Source of the DNA: Nostocaceae cyanobacterium CSSed10_463m
GTDB lineage: Bacteria; Cyanobacteriota; Cyanobacteriia; Cyanobacteriales; Nostocaceae
Reading direction: 5' to 3'
Length of the DNA stretch: 14,676 nucleotides
NCBI GenBank assembly: GCA_003556955.1
Contig: PWQB01000481.1
Location: 1-14,676, forward strand
Under the pieces are notes generated by a model, which had not been told where the DNA came from, did not search any database, and was given only the letters and a program-made list of their open reading frames with translations. This document shows positions 7,443-14,279 of this stretch, piece by piece. The first letter of the stretch is position 1, and each line of letters starts with the position of its first letter. The position numbers were made by a program, and so were the translations under genes.

Positions 7443-8393
7443 TTAGGTTTTGTCTACCTGAACCGGCCATAGCATGATAGTTTTATCACCACTTCCACTA
7501 GCTAGGGTTTGACCATCCGGGCTAAAAGCGAGGGAATGAACTGATTTTTCATGTCCTGTAAGACTGCGGATGAGATTTCCTGTATTCATCTGCCAAAGTT
7601 TAATTATTTTGTCTTTACCTCCGCTAGCTAGAGTCTTACCATCTGGACTTATAGCAATAGAACAAACATGGTCAGAATGTCCACTCAAAGTAGAGATTTC
7701 TTGACCGTCTTGCAATTGCCAAAGTTTAATTGTCTTGTCCCAGCTACCACTAGCTAGAGTCTTACCTTCTGGACTGAATACCAGAGAACTAATTCCGCCA
7801 AACCAATCAGAATGTCCGGTGAGGGTTAATACTTGTTGTTGATCCAGATGCCAAATTTTGATAGTTTTGTCATTACCAGCCCCTCCACTGGCTAAAGTCT
7901 TACCGTCTGGACTGAAGGCGACACATAGAACATCATCGGAATGTCCTTTGAGTGAGTATTTTTCCCTTCTTGTCTCTATTGACCACAATTTGACGGTTTT
8001 ATCTTGACTACCACTGGCTAAAGTTTTGCCATCACAACTAAAAGCAACACAATAAACCTTGTCTTCATGTCCTGTGAAAGTGCAAATTTCCGATCCTGTC
8101 TGCACATCCCACAATTTAATAGTGTTGTCATCACTCGCACTGGCTAACGTTTGACCATCTGGGCTAAAAGCTACAGAATTAATTCCCCCAGACCAGGAAG
8201 ATTCGCCGTGACCTTGAAGGGTGCGGGGTTCGGTGTGAGTTAAAGACCAAATTTTGATGGTTTTATCTTCGCTACCACTAGCTAATAACTTTCCATCGGG
8301 ACTGAAGGCGACTGATTTAACTGTGTCTGAATGTCCTTTGAGTACGCGAACAGATATTAAGTTTTGCATCATGGGTTTGAGGCGATCGCTCAT
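7443..8393 (-). CDS. WD40 repeat protein (seven-bladed beta-propeller)
   Basis: 316 aa made almost entirely of seven WD40 repeats, each with GH ... FSPDG.. LASGS.DKTIKLW signatures, i.e. one complete propeller closed on itself. No kinase, NACHT or caspase-like domain is attached, unlike many large cyanobacterial WD40 proteins, so this is a stand-alone scaffold or interaction protein. Blades 2, 4 and 5 carry short insertions (for example SSWSG and DWFGG). The ATG start is embedded in a HIP1 site (reading MSDRL), and the same start block recurs at the dnaJ start and in the upstream direct repeat. Partner and function are unknown. Confidence 0.9.
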   Translation of the reverse strand: MSDRLKPMMQNLISVRVLKGHSDTVKSVAFSPDGKLLASGSEDKTIKIWSLTHTEPRTLQGHGESSWSGGINSVAFSPDGQTLASASDDNTIKLWDVQTGSEICTFTGHEDKVYCVAFSCDGKTLASGSQDKTVKLWSIETRREKYSLKGHSDDVLCVAFSPDGKTLASGGAGNDKTIKIWHLDQQQVLTLTGHSDWFGGISSLVFSPEGKTLASGSWDKTIKLWQLQDGQEISTLSGHSDHVCSIAISPDGKTLASGGKDKIIKLWQMNTGNLIRSLTGHEKSVHSLAFSPDGQTLASGSGDKTIMLWPVQVDKT

Positions 8394-8450
8394 ACTAAAA
8401 ACATAGTAAATTTATTTGTATTCTAGTATTGGAAATTACATACTATTGCG
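8381..8450 (-). repeat. Direct repeat copy 1 (WD40 start and upstream region)
   Basis: 70 bp matching 9184-9253 at 64 of 70 positions by direct comparison, same orientation, 803 bp apart. This copy holds the first codons of the WD40 gene and its upstream region. Its right edge abuts the stop codon of the antitoxin-like gene (8452-8454). The WD40 promoter must largely lie in this copy or be read through from the toxin genes. Confidence 0.85.
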
Positions 8451-8451
8451 C

Positions 8452-8622
8452 CTATGTAGTTTCAGATGATAATCTGACCAGAGGCTGAGTAATAATTTTT
8501 CTGTTTCTAGCTACCTGTTTTTTCCTTAAATCTTTACAAATTTCATGCATATTATAATTAAAAGATTTAGCGTGTTCTTCTCGGATTTTATAAATTTCCT
8601 CTAACACTTGATCTTTCCACAT
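8452..8622 (-). CDS. Small antitoxin-like protein paired with PIN toxin
   Basis: 56-aa ORF starting MWKDQVLEEIYKIREEHAK and containing FNYNMHEICKDLRKKQ. Small proteins opening MWxDxIxxEVRKxREEhAxxFNYD recur beside PIN-domain genes in cyanobacteria; I recall that pattern and did not search for it. The ATG at 8622 lies 2 nt after the PIN gene's TAA, which implies translational coupling; GGGAG sits about 9 nt upstream, inside the toxin's last codons. The predicted structure is helical with a basic C-terminus. The order is toxin first, the reverse of most VapBC pairs. The antitoxin function is inferred from partner, size and spacing only. Confidence 0.7.
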   Translation of the reverse strand: MWKDQVLEEIYKIREEHAKSFNYNMHEICKDLRKKQVARNRKIITQPLVRLSSETT

Positions 8623-8624
8623 AG

Positions 8625-9098
8625 TTAGTCTCCCATCAGTTCATAAGGTGTACAAATTGTTGGTAGTTCATATCCAGATTGAATACTAATTTGTGAGAGT
8701 TTTTTCTGAATTTGTGCATTGGCAATATGTTTACAGTTCCATGTTAACAAATAATCTAATTTATAAACAGTAGCTAAGGCAATATGCAAGGCATCATCAG
8801 AGGCTTTAGGAGGAAGATTGCTTTTTATCAAAAATTGCTGGGCTAATTCTTCCACTGCTTCATTGAGTGCTAATAATGGTAATTCATTTATTAGATCCAG
8901 CCGTTTAGTAGCTATTTCTTGATCTCCTCTGGCTAATTCTTCTAAAACTACTTCCGAGATATATAGAGTAAAATTTTGCCGACGAGTATCCCACCAATTT
9001 TGTGTAATTACTGAATTTGAAGCAGTAATTAGATTGGTGCTTGGTCTAATTGTCAGATAACCAATAATACTTGTATCAAGGTATAGACTTTCAATCAT
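8625..9098 (-). CDS. PIN domain protein, probable type II toxin (VapC-like ribonuclease)
   Basis: 157-aa single-domain PIN protein. Candidate metal-binding acidic residues are in place: D8 in YLDTS, E53/E54 in VVLEELARG, D101/D102 in ASDDALHIA and D115 in KLDYLLTWN, with the PIN-typical LLTWNCKHIAN. PIN toxins are Mg-dependent RNases that cleave tRNA, rRNA or mRNA when released from their antitoxin. The start is ATG at 9098 with no clear ribosome binding site. It is followed after 2 nt by the 56-aa antitoxin-like gene, and the pair lies between two 70-bp direct repeats. An untethered PIN nuclease of other function cannot be excluded. Confidence 0.82.
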   Translation of the reverse strand: MIESLYLDTSIIGYLTIRPSTNLITASNSVITQNWWDTRRQNFTLYISEVVLEELARGDQEIATKRLDLINELPLLALNEAVEELAQQFLIKSNLPPKASDDALHIALATVYKLDYLLTWNCKHIANAQIQKKLSQISIQSGYELPTICTPYELMGD

Positions 9099-9104
9099 TA
9101 TTAT

Positions 9105-9114
9105 TCATTAATGA
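9105..9114. promoter_or_regulatory. Palindrome TCATTAATGA upstream of PIN gene
   Basis: A perfect 10-bp palindrome lies 7 bp upstream of the PIN start codon, where a toxin-antitoxin autoregulatory operator would be expected. It is short and AT-rich enough to arise by chance. Confidence 0.3.
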
Positions 9115-9183
9115 GGAAAAATTCTTGATTACGTTACTCTATCACTGTACACCATCAGATTGATCATCGGATCATTGAGTTTA

Positions 9184-9253
9184 GGCGATCGCTCATCCTA
9201 AAAACATAGTAAATTTATTTACATTCTAGTATTGGAAATTACATCTTATCGCG
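9184..9253 (-). repeat. Direct repeat copy 2 (dnaJ end with vestigial WD40 start)
   Basis: Partner of 8381-8450 (64 of 70 identical). This copy includes the dnaJ stop codon (9246-9248) at one end. At the other it has a vestigial ATGAGCGATCGCC, equivalent to the WD40 start; read on, it gives only MSDRLNSMIR before a stop. It therefore looks like the original dnaJ-WD40 junction, now cut off from the WD40 body by the toxin/antitoxin block. Confidence 0.85.
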
Positions 9254-9863
9254 ATCGCCTGTTCATCCTCAGTAGTCTTTTGATTTTCTGACACCATCTT
9301 GATAACAGAGATTTACGCCGGAATACAGGACGATATGACCTTGAATATCCCGATTTAGAATAAATGTTGGCTCTCCCATCCAGTTCTAAGGATGCGGCTT
9401 TATTTAAATCTGAAGCAGCTCGATATTCAAACCCCAGTTGAGAACAAACGAAACCCCGATATTTGTAAGCTTCCACATAGTTAGGATTGAGGCGAATGGC
9501 TTTGGTAAAATTAGCGATCGCTTCCTCATATTTTCCCTGACTAGCATTTTCCACGCCGCAGTTATAAAAACTTTGTGCATCCCAGCGCTGGACAGATACG
9601 TTTACCTGATTTGTAGATGTATTTGTGGGCGTAGTAGAGGGCGCACTTGCAGTATTTAACTGTTCAGACTTAAGTTGGTTGTAAGCTACATTAATATCCT
9701 TAATTTTTGCCTCTGCTTCCTGTTTTTGCTGTGGGTCAGAAAAACGATCAGGATGCCAAATTTTCACCAACTGACGATAAGCTTGCTTCACCTGTCCTTG
9801 TGATGCACCCGGTGTCAGTCCTAAAATTTCATAAGCATGATTAATATCCAGGCGATCGCTCAT
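9246..9863 (-). CDS. DnaJ-domain / TPR protein
   Basis: 205 aa. The N-terminal J domain covers about residues 6-66, with the HPD motif at 37-39 that stimulates DnaK ATPase. A Ser/Thr/Asn-rich linker at 70-92 follows, then two TPR units at about 97-130 and 131-164 (YNCGVENASQGKYEEAIANF is typical), and finally a very basic tail rich in Arg and Lys. There is no Gly/Phe or zinc-finger region, so it is a type III (class C) J-protein that probably directs DnaK to specific clients through the TPRs. The frame opens at a TTG at 9881, but ATG at 9863 gives MSDRLDINHAYEILGL with the J domain at once; I chose it. It is divergent from tocopherol cyclase with only 29 bp between start codons. Confidence 0.88.
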   Translation of the reverse strand: MSDRLDINHAYEILGLTPGASQGQVKQAYRQLVKIWHPDRFSDPQQKQEAEAKIKDINVAYNQLKSEQLNTASAPSTTPTNTSTNQVNVSVQRWDAQSFYNCGVENASQGKYEEAIANFTKAIRLNPNYVEAYKYRGFVCSQLGFEYRAASDLNKAASLELDGRANIYSKSGYSRSYRPVFRRKSLLSRWCQKIKRLLRMNRRSR

Positions 9864-9868
9864 ACTAA

Positions 9869-10990
<1,122 letters not shown>

Positions 10991-11040
10991 AACTACTGCT
11001 ATTATAGTATTTGCTATGTGCTTGCACTAGCTTTGTAGTT

Positions 11041-11114
11041 GGGGCTGTAGCTCAGTTGGATAGAGCGAGCGCCTCCTAAGCGCTAGGTCGCCGGTTCGAG
11101 CCTGGCCAGTCCCG
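11041..11114 (+). tRNA. tRNA-Arg (anticodon CCT)
   Basis: A full 74-nt cloverleaf can be folded by hand. The acceptor stem is GGGGCTG/CAGTCCC (one G-U), the D stem GCTC/GAGC and the anticodon stem AGCGC/GCGCT. The loop is CTCCTAA with anticodon CCT at 11075-11077, the variable loop AGGTC, and the T arm GCCGG-TTCGAGC-CTGGC. The discriminator is G and CCA is not encoded. It reads the rare arginine codon AGG. Confidence 0.95.
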
Positions 11115-11299
11115 TCTTCATTAAATCGGTCAAAAAACCCCAGTTCTGCTAGAATTGAAGTGGTTTGAGCATTTTTGCTGGTTTTTCCTGTTTTCGCCCT
11201 TGTATATAACATCCCGTAGGTTGAAACTGGATAACTAGTACAGCACGGCGTAAATAGACAGACCATTCAAAATCAATGAAAAGCCTATAGAATTAAGTT

Positions 11300-11327
11300 T
11301 TTTGACTTTTGACTTTTGACTTTTGAC
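11300..11327. repeat. Short tandem heptamer repeat (TTTTGAC)4
   Basis: Four perfect contiguous copies of TTTTGAC. Tandem heptamers of this sort (STRR class) are scattered through intergenic DNA of heterocystous cyanobacteria. No function is implied. Confidence 0.85.
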
Positions 11328-11414
11328 TTCCGTCCTGCGGTACTAGGGGGTGTGAAGTATTTGAGGAATTTTTCGATCCAGTGTAGGATATTGCATCAAT
11401 TGCGATATATCCTG

Positions 11415-11440
11415 TTAATACACATTCGACGGTGTATTAA
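11415..11440 (+). terminator. Inverted repeat TTAATACAC/GTGTATTAA
   Basis: A perfect 9-bp dyad with an 8-nt loop, followed by TTAAAAATAT. It could be an intrinsic terminator for upstream transcription, or an operator-like dyad about 110 bp ahead of the YdcF gene. The sequence does not decide between them. Confidence 0.35.
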
Positions 11441-11552
11441 TTAAAAATATCCATTCCTATTTGGGTAGACTTTGCCAAAATCTGCTACCCTACATATTCG
11501 TTTATCTTTTCTCAGATAAAATTCTGGACTCAACAGACGAAAGTATAGAGCC

Positions 11553-12122
11553 TTGAAGAATAATCTCTTATTTACAACTCATACATTTCGGTTTATGGTT
11601 TTCGCCCTACCTCTATTAGTGTGGTTGGGATACCAAGAATCGAAAATTGAAACTTTGCCCCCCCAAGCGGTATTAGTGTTGGGTGGTTCCACATCACGTT
11701 TAGAAAGAGAACGATTTACAGCCAATTTTGTCCGCGAGCATCCAAGTTTACCAATTTGGATATCTGGGGGGAGTCCACCTAGATCCACAGAAAATGTGTT
11801 TGCCAGTGCTGGAGTTGATCCCAAACGATTACATCTAGATTATGAAGCAGTGGATACTGTGACAAATTTTACTACATTAGTAGATGAGTTACAAGCTCAA
11901 GGTATTAAGAGTGTTTACTTAATTACTTCAGAGTTCCATATGCGCCGCGCCCGTGTAATTGGTGAGATAGTTTTGGGTAGTCGGGGTATTCAATTAAAAC
12001 CTGTGCCAGTACCTTCAGACAATATGCGTGAACCTGTGGATAAATCTATCCGTGATGGAGCTAGAGCTTTAATGTGGGTAGCGACTGGTTACACGGGTGC
12101 AGAACACAGCAGAAGAAAGTAA
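11553..12122 (+). CDS. YdcF family (DUF218) protein
   Basis: 189 aa from a TTG start. The N-terminal hydrophobic segment at about 14-27 (FMVFALPLLVWLGY) predicts a membrane anchor with the rest exported. The DUF218 fold follows: AVLVLGGS (39-46), ISGG (70-73), a DTVTNFTTL motif (101-109) and TSEFHMRRA (125-133). The family includes E. coli ElyC/SanA/YdcF, linked to envelope integrity, but the reaction is unknown. The start is uncertain: TTG at 11553 gives a complete signal-type N-terminus, whereas ATG at 11595 would begin inside the hydrophobic stretch; neither has a good ribosome binding site. It is probably monocistronic. Confidence 0.85.
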   Translation: MKNNLLFTTHTFRFMVFALPLLVWLGYQESKIETLPPQAVLVLGGSTSRLERERFTANFVREHPSLPIWISGGSPPRSTENVFASAGVDPKRLHLDYEAVDTVTNFTTLVDELQAQGIKSVYLITSEFHMRRARVIGEIVLGSRGIQLKPVPVPSDNMREPVDKSIRDGARALMWVATGYTGAEHSRRK

Positions 12123-12219
12123 TTGCTCTGGTCCTTGATTTTGAGGAATAAAGTCCTAACTACAAACTTAAAATAATCTGCCAGTTGCGTAAGTCCTATT
12201 GAGTTGAACTTGGGTATTG

Positions 12220-12249
12220 GTAAGATTTGAAATTTTATCCAAATCTTAC
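12220..12249 (+). terminator. 10-bp inverted repeat downstream of YdcF gene
   Basis: GTAAGATTTG and CAAATCTTAC form a perfect 10-bp stem with a 10-nt loop, followed by GAAAATTTATTTTTAAG. It lies about 100 bp after the YdcF stop. It could terminate that transcript or the convergent DUF2288 transcript. The stem is AT-rich, so efficiency is doubtful. Confidence 0.4.
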
Positions 12250-12317
12250 GAAAATTTATTTTTAAGGGATTTTCAGAAAATAAATTGCCCCATTTCATCA
12301 GACTATCTTTGTTCTTT

Positions 12318-12384
12318 ATCCCCCCTGCACCCTGCCTGCACCCTGCTCCCCTGCCTCTTCCCCCTGCTCCCCTACCTACCTCAG
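12318..12384. repeat. Low-complexity CCCTGC-type pyrimidine-rich repeat
   Basis: An imperfect array of CCCCCTGC/CACCCTGC/TCCCCTGC units. A shorter piece of the same kind lies at about 121-141. Such tracts are frequent in Nostoc-type intergenic DNA. Any open frame through it is low-complexity and not believable as a gene. Confidence 0.7.
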
Positions 12385-12413
12385 CAGTGGAATATTTTTT
12401 TAGTTGTCAGTGA

Positions 12414-12716
12414 CTAAGATGCTGATGCGGCCATTTCTTGTACTAAAACATAGGGCTGAATGATTAGAGTTTGAAAGCGCTTGGTGCGATCGCTATTCCA
12501 ATTCCCCATTTGTATATTTGAAGGTTTAGCCATTAATTGCTGATCAATCCACTGTTGTACAGATGAGACTTGATCACTAGCGATCGCTACTCCCACATCC
12601 AGCAAGTCTAAATCCTGTGATACTACAATCACCGCATCCCGTTGTACATGAGGAATTAGCCAATCCCATTCAGCTTCATCCAGATTTTCTGTTAATTCTG
12701 TTCTTAAATCTGACAT
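12414..12716 (-). CDS. DUF2288 family protein
   Basis: 100-aa small cytoplasmic protein of a family found in cyanobacteria and some proteobacteria; the function is unknown. Typical features are an N-terminal EAEWDWLIPHVQRDAVIVV block at about 14-32, a DLLDVGVAIASD strand-helix motif and a C-terminal LIIQPYVLVQE. The frame extends to a TTG at 12755, but ATG at 12716 has GGGGAA directly upstream and gives the family-like MSDLRTEL start; I chose it. The upstream side borders the IS-like remnant, so its promoter may have been moved or replaced by that insertion. Confidence 0.85.
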   Translation of the reverse strand: MSDLRTELTENLDEAEWDWLIPHVQRDAVIVVSQDLDLLDVGVAIASDQVSSVQQWIDQQLMAKPSNIQMGNWNSDRTKRFQTLIIQPYVLVQEMAASAS

Positions 12717-12769
12717 AATTCCCCGTCTTGATTCGTCTACGGCCGATTTTACCAAAACTTTGGTTTTGT

Positions 12770-13091
12770 CTTAACTCCTCGCTGAAGTCCCCACCCTCAA
12801 CGTACTCGTAGGGTGGGGATAGGGAGCGGGGGATGAGGATTGCATCTGATAAGATGGATGACGAATCCCTAGTATTTTCTGGTAAGATAGATAGATGTCT
12901 TGACCACCAATGCCGTAAGCGAAAACCAAGCTGTATAGGTAAGTGTTGCAAGAGAAAGATTTGGGTCTTGGGAACCAGGACTCCTGCCCTTGGAGGGAAT
13001 GTAAGACCAAAAAAACTATGGAGTTTTTGAGGCTGTTACCGATGAATTGGGAAGCTCAAACTCCAGCCGCAGGCAAGTCTGAGTAGTTCAC
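12770..13091 (+). mobile_element. Probable IS200/IS605-type remnant lacking tnpA/tnpB
   Basis: About 320 bp with no convincing gene. The right border reads GAATTGGGAAGC, then a stem (CTCAAACT with AGTCTGAG, one mismatch, at 13056-13063 and 13076-13083), then GTAGTTCAC ending at 13091. This GAAGC-stem-GTAGTTCAC arrangement is, from memory, how many TnpB-bearing IS200/IS605 elements end; in such elements the right end is the 3' part of the omega RNA. The left part has a perfect 9-bp hairpin CCCCACCCT/AGGGTGGGG at 12789-12797 and 12810-12818, which could be the left subterminal hairpin. A short plus frame ending VRPKKLWSF at 13030 could be a degraded TnpB C-terminus, but no zinc finger or catalytic motif is visible. 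Exact left border unknown. Confidence 0.55.
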
Positions 13092-13726
13092 CGCCCTAAA
13101 TCGTGCAACTGATTAATAGCAGTAGCACATTGATGTGTCACAGCTTGTAATTCTGCTTTATTTGTAGAACTAGGTGGATCAATTAATTTACCAATGCGAA
13201 TAGTTAAGGGAACTGCACGAGGTAGAGCCGAGCCTTTTTGCAAAATTTTCTCAGAACCCCATAAACTCACAGGTAAGAATGGTGCTTTAGCCTTTGCAGC
13301 CAGTAATGCAGCGCCTCTTTTGGGGTCTGTAATTCTACCATCGGGGGTGCGAGTCCCTTCTAAGAAAACACCCACAGCCCAGCCATTTTCCAGATATTCT
13401 AAGGCTGAACGAATAGAATTGCGATCGCCACTCCCCCGACTCACCGGGTAAGCACCATACAATTTAATTGCTTGTGCCAAAACTGGGACTTCAAATAACT
13501 CTTCCTTCGCCATATACGCCACTGGACGACGTACACAATTAGAGACAATGGGCGGATCAAAATAACTAGCATGATTACTCACTACTATTAGTGGCCCTGA
13601 TTTGGGGACATTTTCCACCCCATAAATTCGCCCCCGAAAGTAAGCATGAAGCATAGGACTGACAATTGACCACTTAAAAGCGTGGTATAGTGCCAGACTG
13701 ATAAAAGGTTCGCGTTCTCTGGTCAC
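13088..13726 (-). CDS. plsC: 1-acyl-sn-glycerol-3-phosphate acyltransferase
   Basis: 212-aa membrane-associated acyltransferase of the LPLAT/PlsC family. It converts lysophosphatidic acid to phosphatidic acid for membrane lipid synthesis. Motif I NHASYFD (H52-X4-D57) and motif III FLEGTR (121-126) are intact, as is YMAKEEL at 71-77. The fabD gene on the same strand upstream matches the fab-plsC neighbourhood common in cyanobacteria. The longest frame opens at a TTG at 13747 inside a tandem repeat; I prefer GTG at 13726, which has GGAG 9 nt upstream and gives MTREREPFISLAL. The stop codon (13088-13090) lies inside the IS-like right end, so the last residues may differ from the ancestral protein. 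Confidence 0.9.
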   Translation of the reverse strand: MTREREPFISLALYHAFKWSIVSPMLHAYFRGRIYGVENVPKSGPLIVVSNHASYFDPPIVSNCVRRPVAYMAKEELFEVPVLAQAIKLYGAYPVSRGSGDRNSIRSALEYLENGWAVGVFLEGTRTPDGRITDPKRGAALLAAKAKAPFLPVSLWGSEKILQKGSALPRAVPLTIRIGKLIDPPSSTNKAELQAVTHQCATAINQLHDLGR

Positions 13727-13740
13727 GTCGCTGCGCTCCG

Positions 13741-13776
13741 AATTCAAAATTCAAAATTCAAAATTCAAAATTAAAT
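13741..13776. repeat. Tandem octamer repeat (AATTCAAA)4
   Basis: Four contiguous copies of AATTCAAA plus a partial fifth, directly upstream of plsC. The adjoining GTCACGTCGCTGCGCTCCG (13722-13740) resembles, from memory, the interspersed block that often precedes such octamers in Nostoc genomes. Together they form the plsC 5' border. Confidence 0.8.
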
Positions 13777-13894
13777 ACCCCACGGATAAATCCGGGTGCT
13801 TGAATTAATGTTGTTTCACTTTTTTCTTCTCTATAAATAATTGGTCACAGAAGATAATTCAATTACAGGTATTTTCAGGTAAATAGACCATGCG

Positions 13895-13922
13895 GTAGGG
13901 GCGCAAGGCCTTGCGCCCCTAC
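13895..13922. repeat. Perfect 28-bp GC-rich palindrome
   Basis: GTAGGGGCGCAAGG (13895-13908) is followed immediately by its exact complement CCTTGCGCCCCTAC (13909-13922). This GC-rich palindrome resembles an interspersed repeat of Nostoc-type cyanobacteria. Between fabD and plsC it could form a strong RNA hairpin in a common transcript. Confidence 0.85.
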
Positions 13923-13974
13923 GACAGATGTGGTTCAAATACATGAAAACTGCTGTAAGATTAAAATTTAGCAT

Positions 13975-13992
13975 AAGCGATCGCGATCGCTT
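13975..13992. repeat. Overlapping double HIP1 palindrome
   Basis: AAGCGATCGCGATCGCTT is an 18-bp perfect palindrome made of two overlapping GCGATCGC octamers. HIP1 octamers are strongly over-represented in many cyanobacterial genomes; doubled ones are less usual. Confidence 0.9.
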
Positions 13993-14012
13993 TTGGTCTA
14001 ATACCAAACTAA

Positions 14013-14105
14013 TAGACATCTGGTGAAAATAAAATATGCGTAATCACAGAACCATTGTAGAGACGTTCCATGAAGGTCTCTACATTCTTTGTCACCAGAT
14101 GTCTA
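14013..14105. repeat. Nested inverted-repeat element (MITE-like)
   Basis: TAGACATCTGGTGA at 14013-14026 is perfectly complementary to TCACCAGATGTCTA at 14092-14105. Inside lies a second perfect dyad, TGTAGAGAC (14056-14064) with GTCTCTACA (14076-14084). The 93-bp unit has no coding capacity. Perfect 14-bp terminal repeats around a hairpin suggest a miniature inverted-repeat element, or a small element inserted within another. No clear target duplication is visible. Confidence 0.6.
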
Positions 14106-14279
14106 ATGTGTGAACCTACACTAAATTACTTACCTAAAGTTCTTGGCGTGCTTGGCGTGCTTGGCGGTTCGTTCTCTAAATACTATGTGCATTTGCATAC
14201 AAAATTGCCACACAATTCTCTCACTACTATCTGTTGGTAATCGAACTTGTTTGAATTTTGAATGAACTTGCCCAATCAT

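Larger units (their letters stand above)
11115..11552. other. Repeat-rich intergenic region between tRNA-Arg and YdcF gene
   Basis: 438 bp with no credible gene. It contains a (TTTTGAC)4 tandem repeat, a 9-bp inverted repeat at 11415-11440 and a weaker GGGTAG/CTACCC pair at 11463-11468 and 11485-11490. No second copy of the tRNA 3' end is visible, so there is no sign of an integrated element using this tRNA. Confidence 0.6.
13748..14279. other. Palindrome-rich gap between fabD and plsC
   Basis: 532 bp with no credible gene. From left to right: the end of an AATTCAAA array, a small GGAT/ATCC hairpin near 13780-13797, a 28-bp perfect palindrome, a doubled HIP1 site, a nested inverted-repeat element of 93 bp, and CTTGGCGTG direct repeats at 14142-14166. 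These repeats separate two genes that are normally close neighbours. Confidence 0.7.

Noticed and set aside
11027..11266. 79-aa minus-strand frame covering the tRNA gene
   Set aside because: It is the antisense of tRNA-Arg; the RTGDLALRRRSLYPTELQPQ-like string is a well-known artefact of translating tRNA genes backwards.
11041..11330. tRNA-Arg as an attachment site for an integrated element
   Set aside because: No integrase gene and no second copy of the tRNA 3' end are visible in the window.
12217..12417. 66-aa plus-strand frame
   Set aside because: It runs through the pyrimidine-rich low-complexity tract and a hairpin, with no ribosome binding site.
12771..13010. Two overlapping minus-strand frames and one plus-strand frame in the IS-like remnant
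   Set aside because: Several frames are open at once with no family motif. Only the plus frame ending VRPKKLWSF might be a degraded TnpB tail, and it is too short to call a gene.
13831..14019. 62-aa minus-strand frame between fabD and plsC
   Set aside because: It spans the 28-bp palindrome and the double HIP1 site; composition and position indicate chance openness.
13741..14166. CRISPR-like array among the short repeats
   Set aside because: The repeats are contiguous or palindromic and lack regular unique spacers; no cas genes are present.
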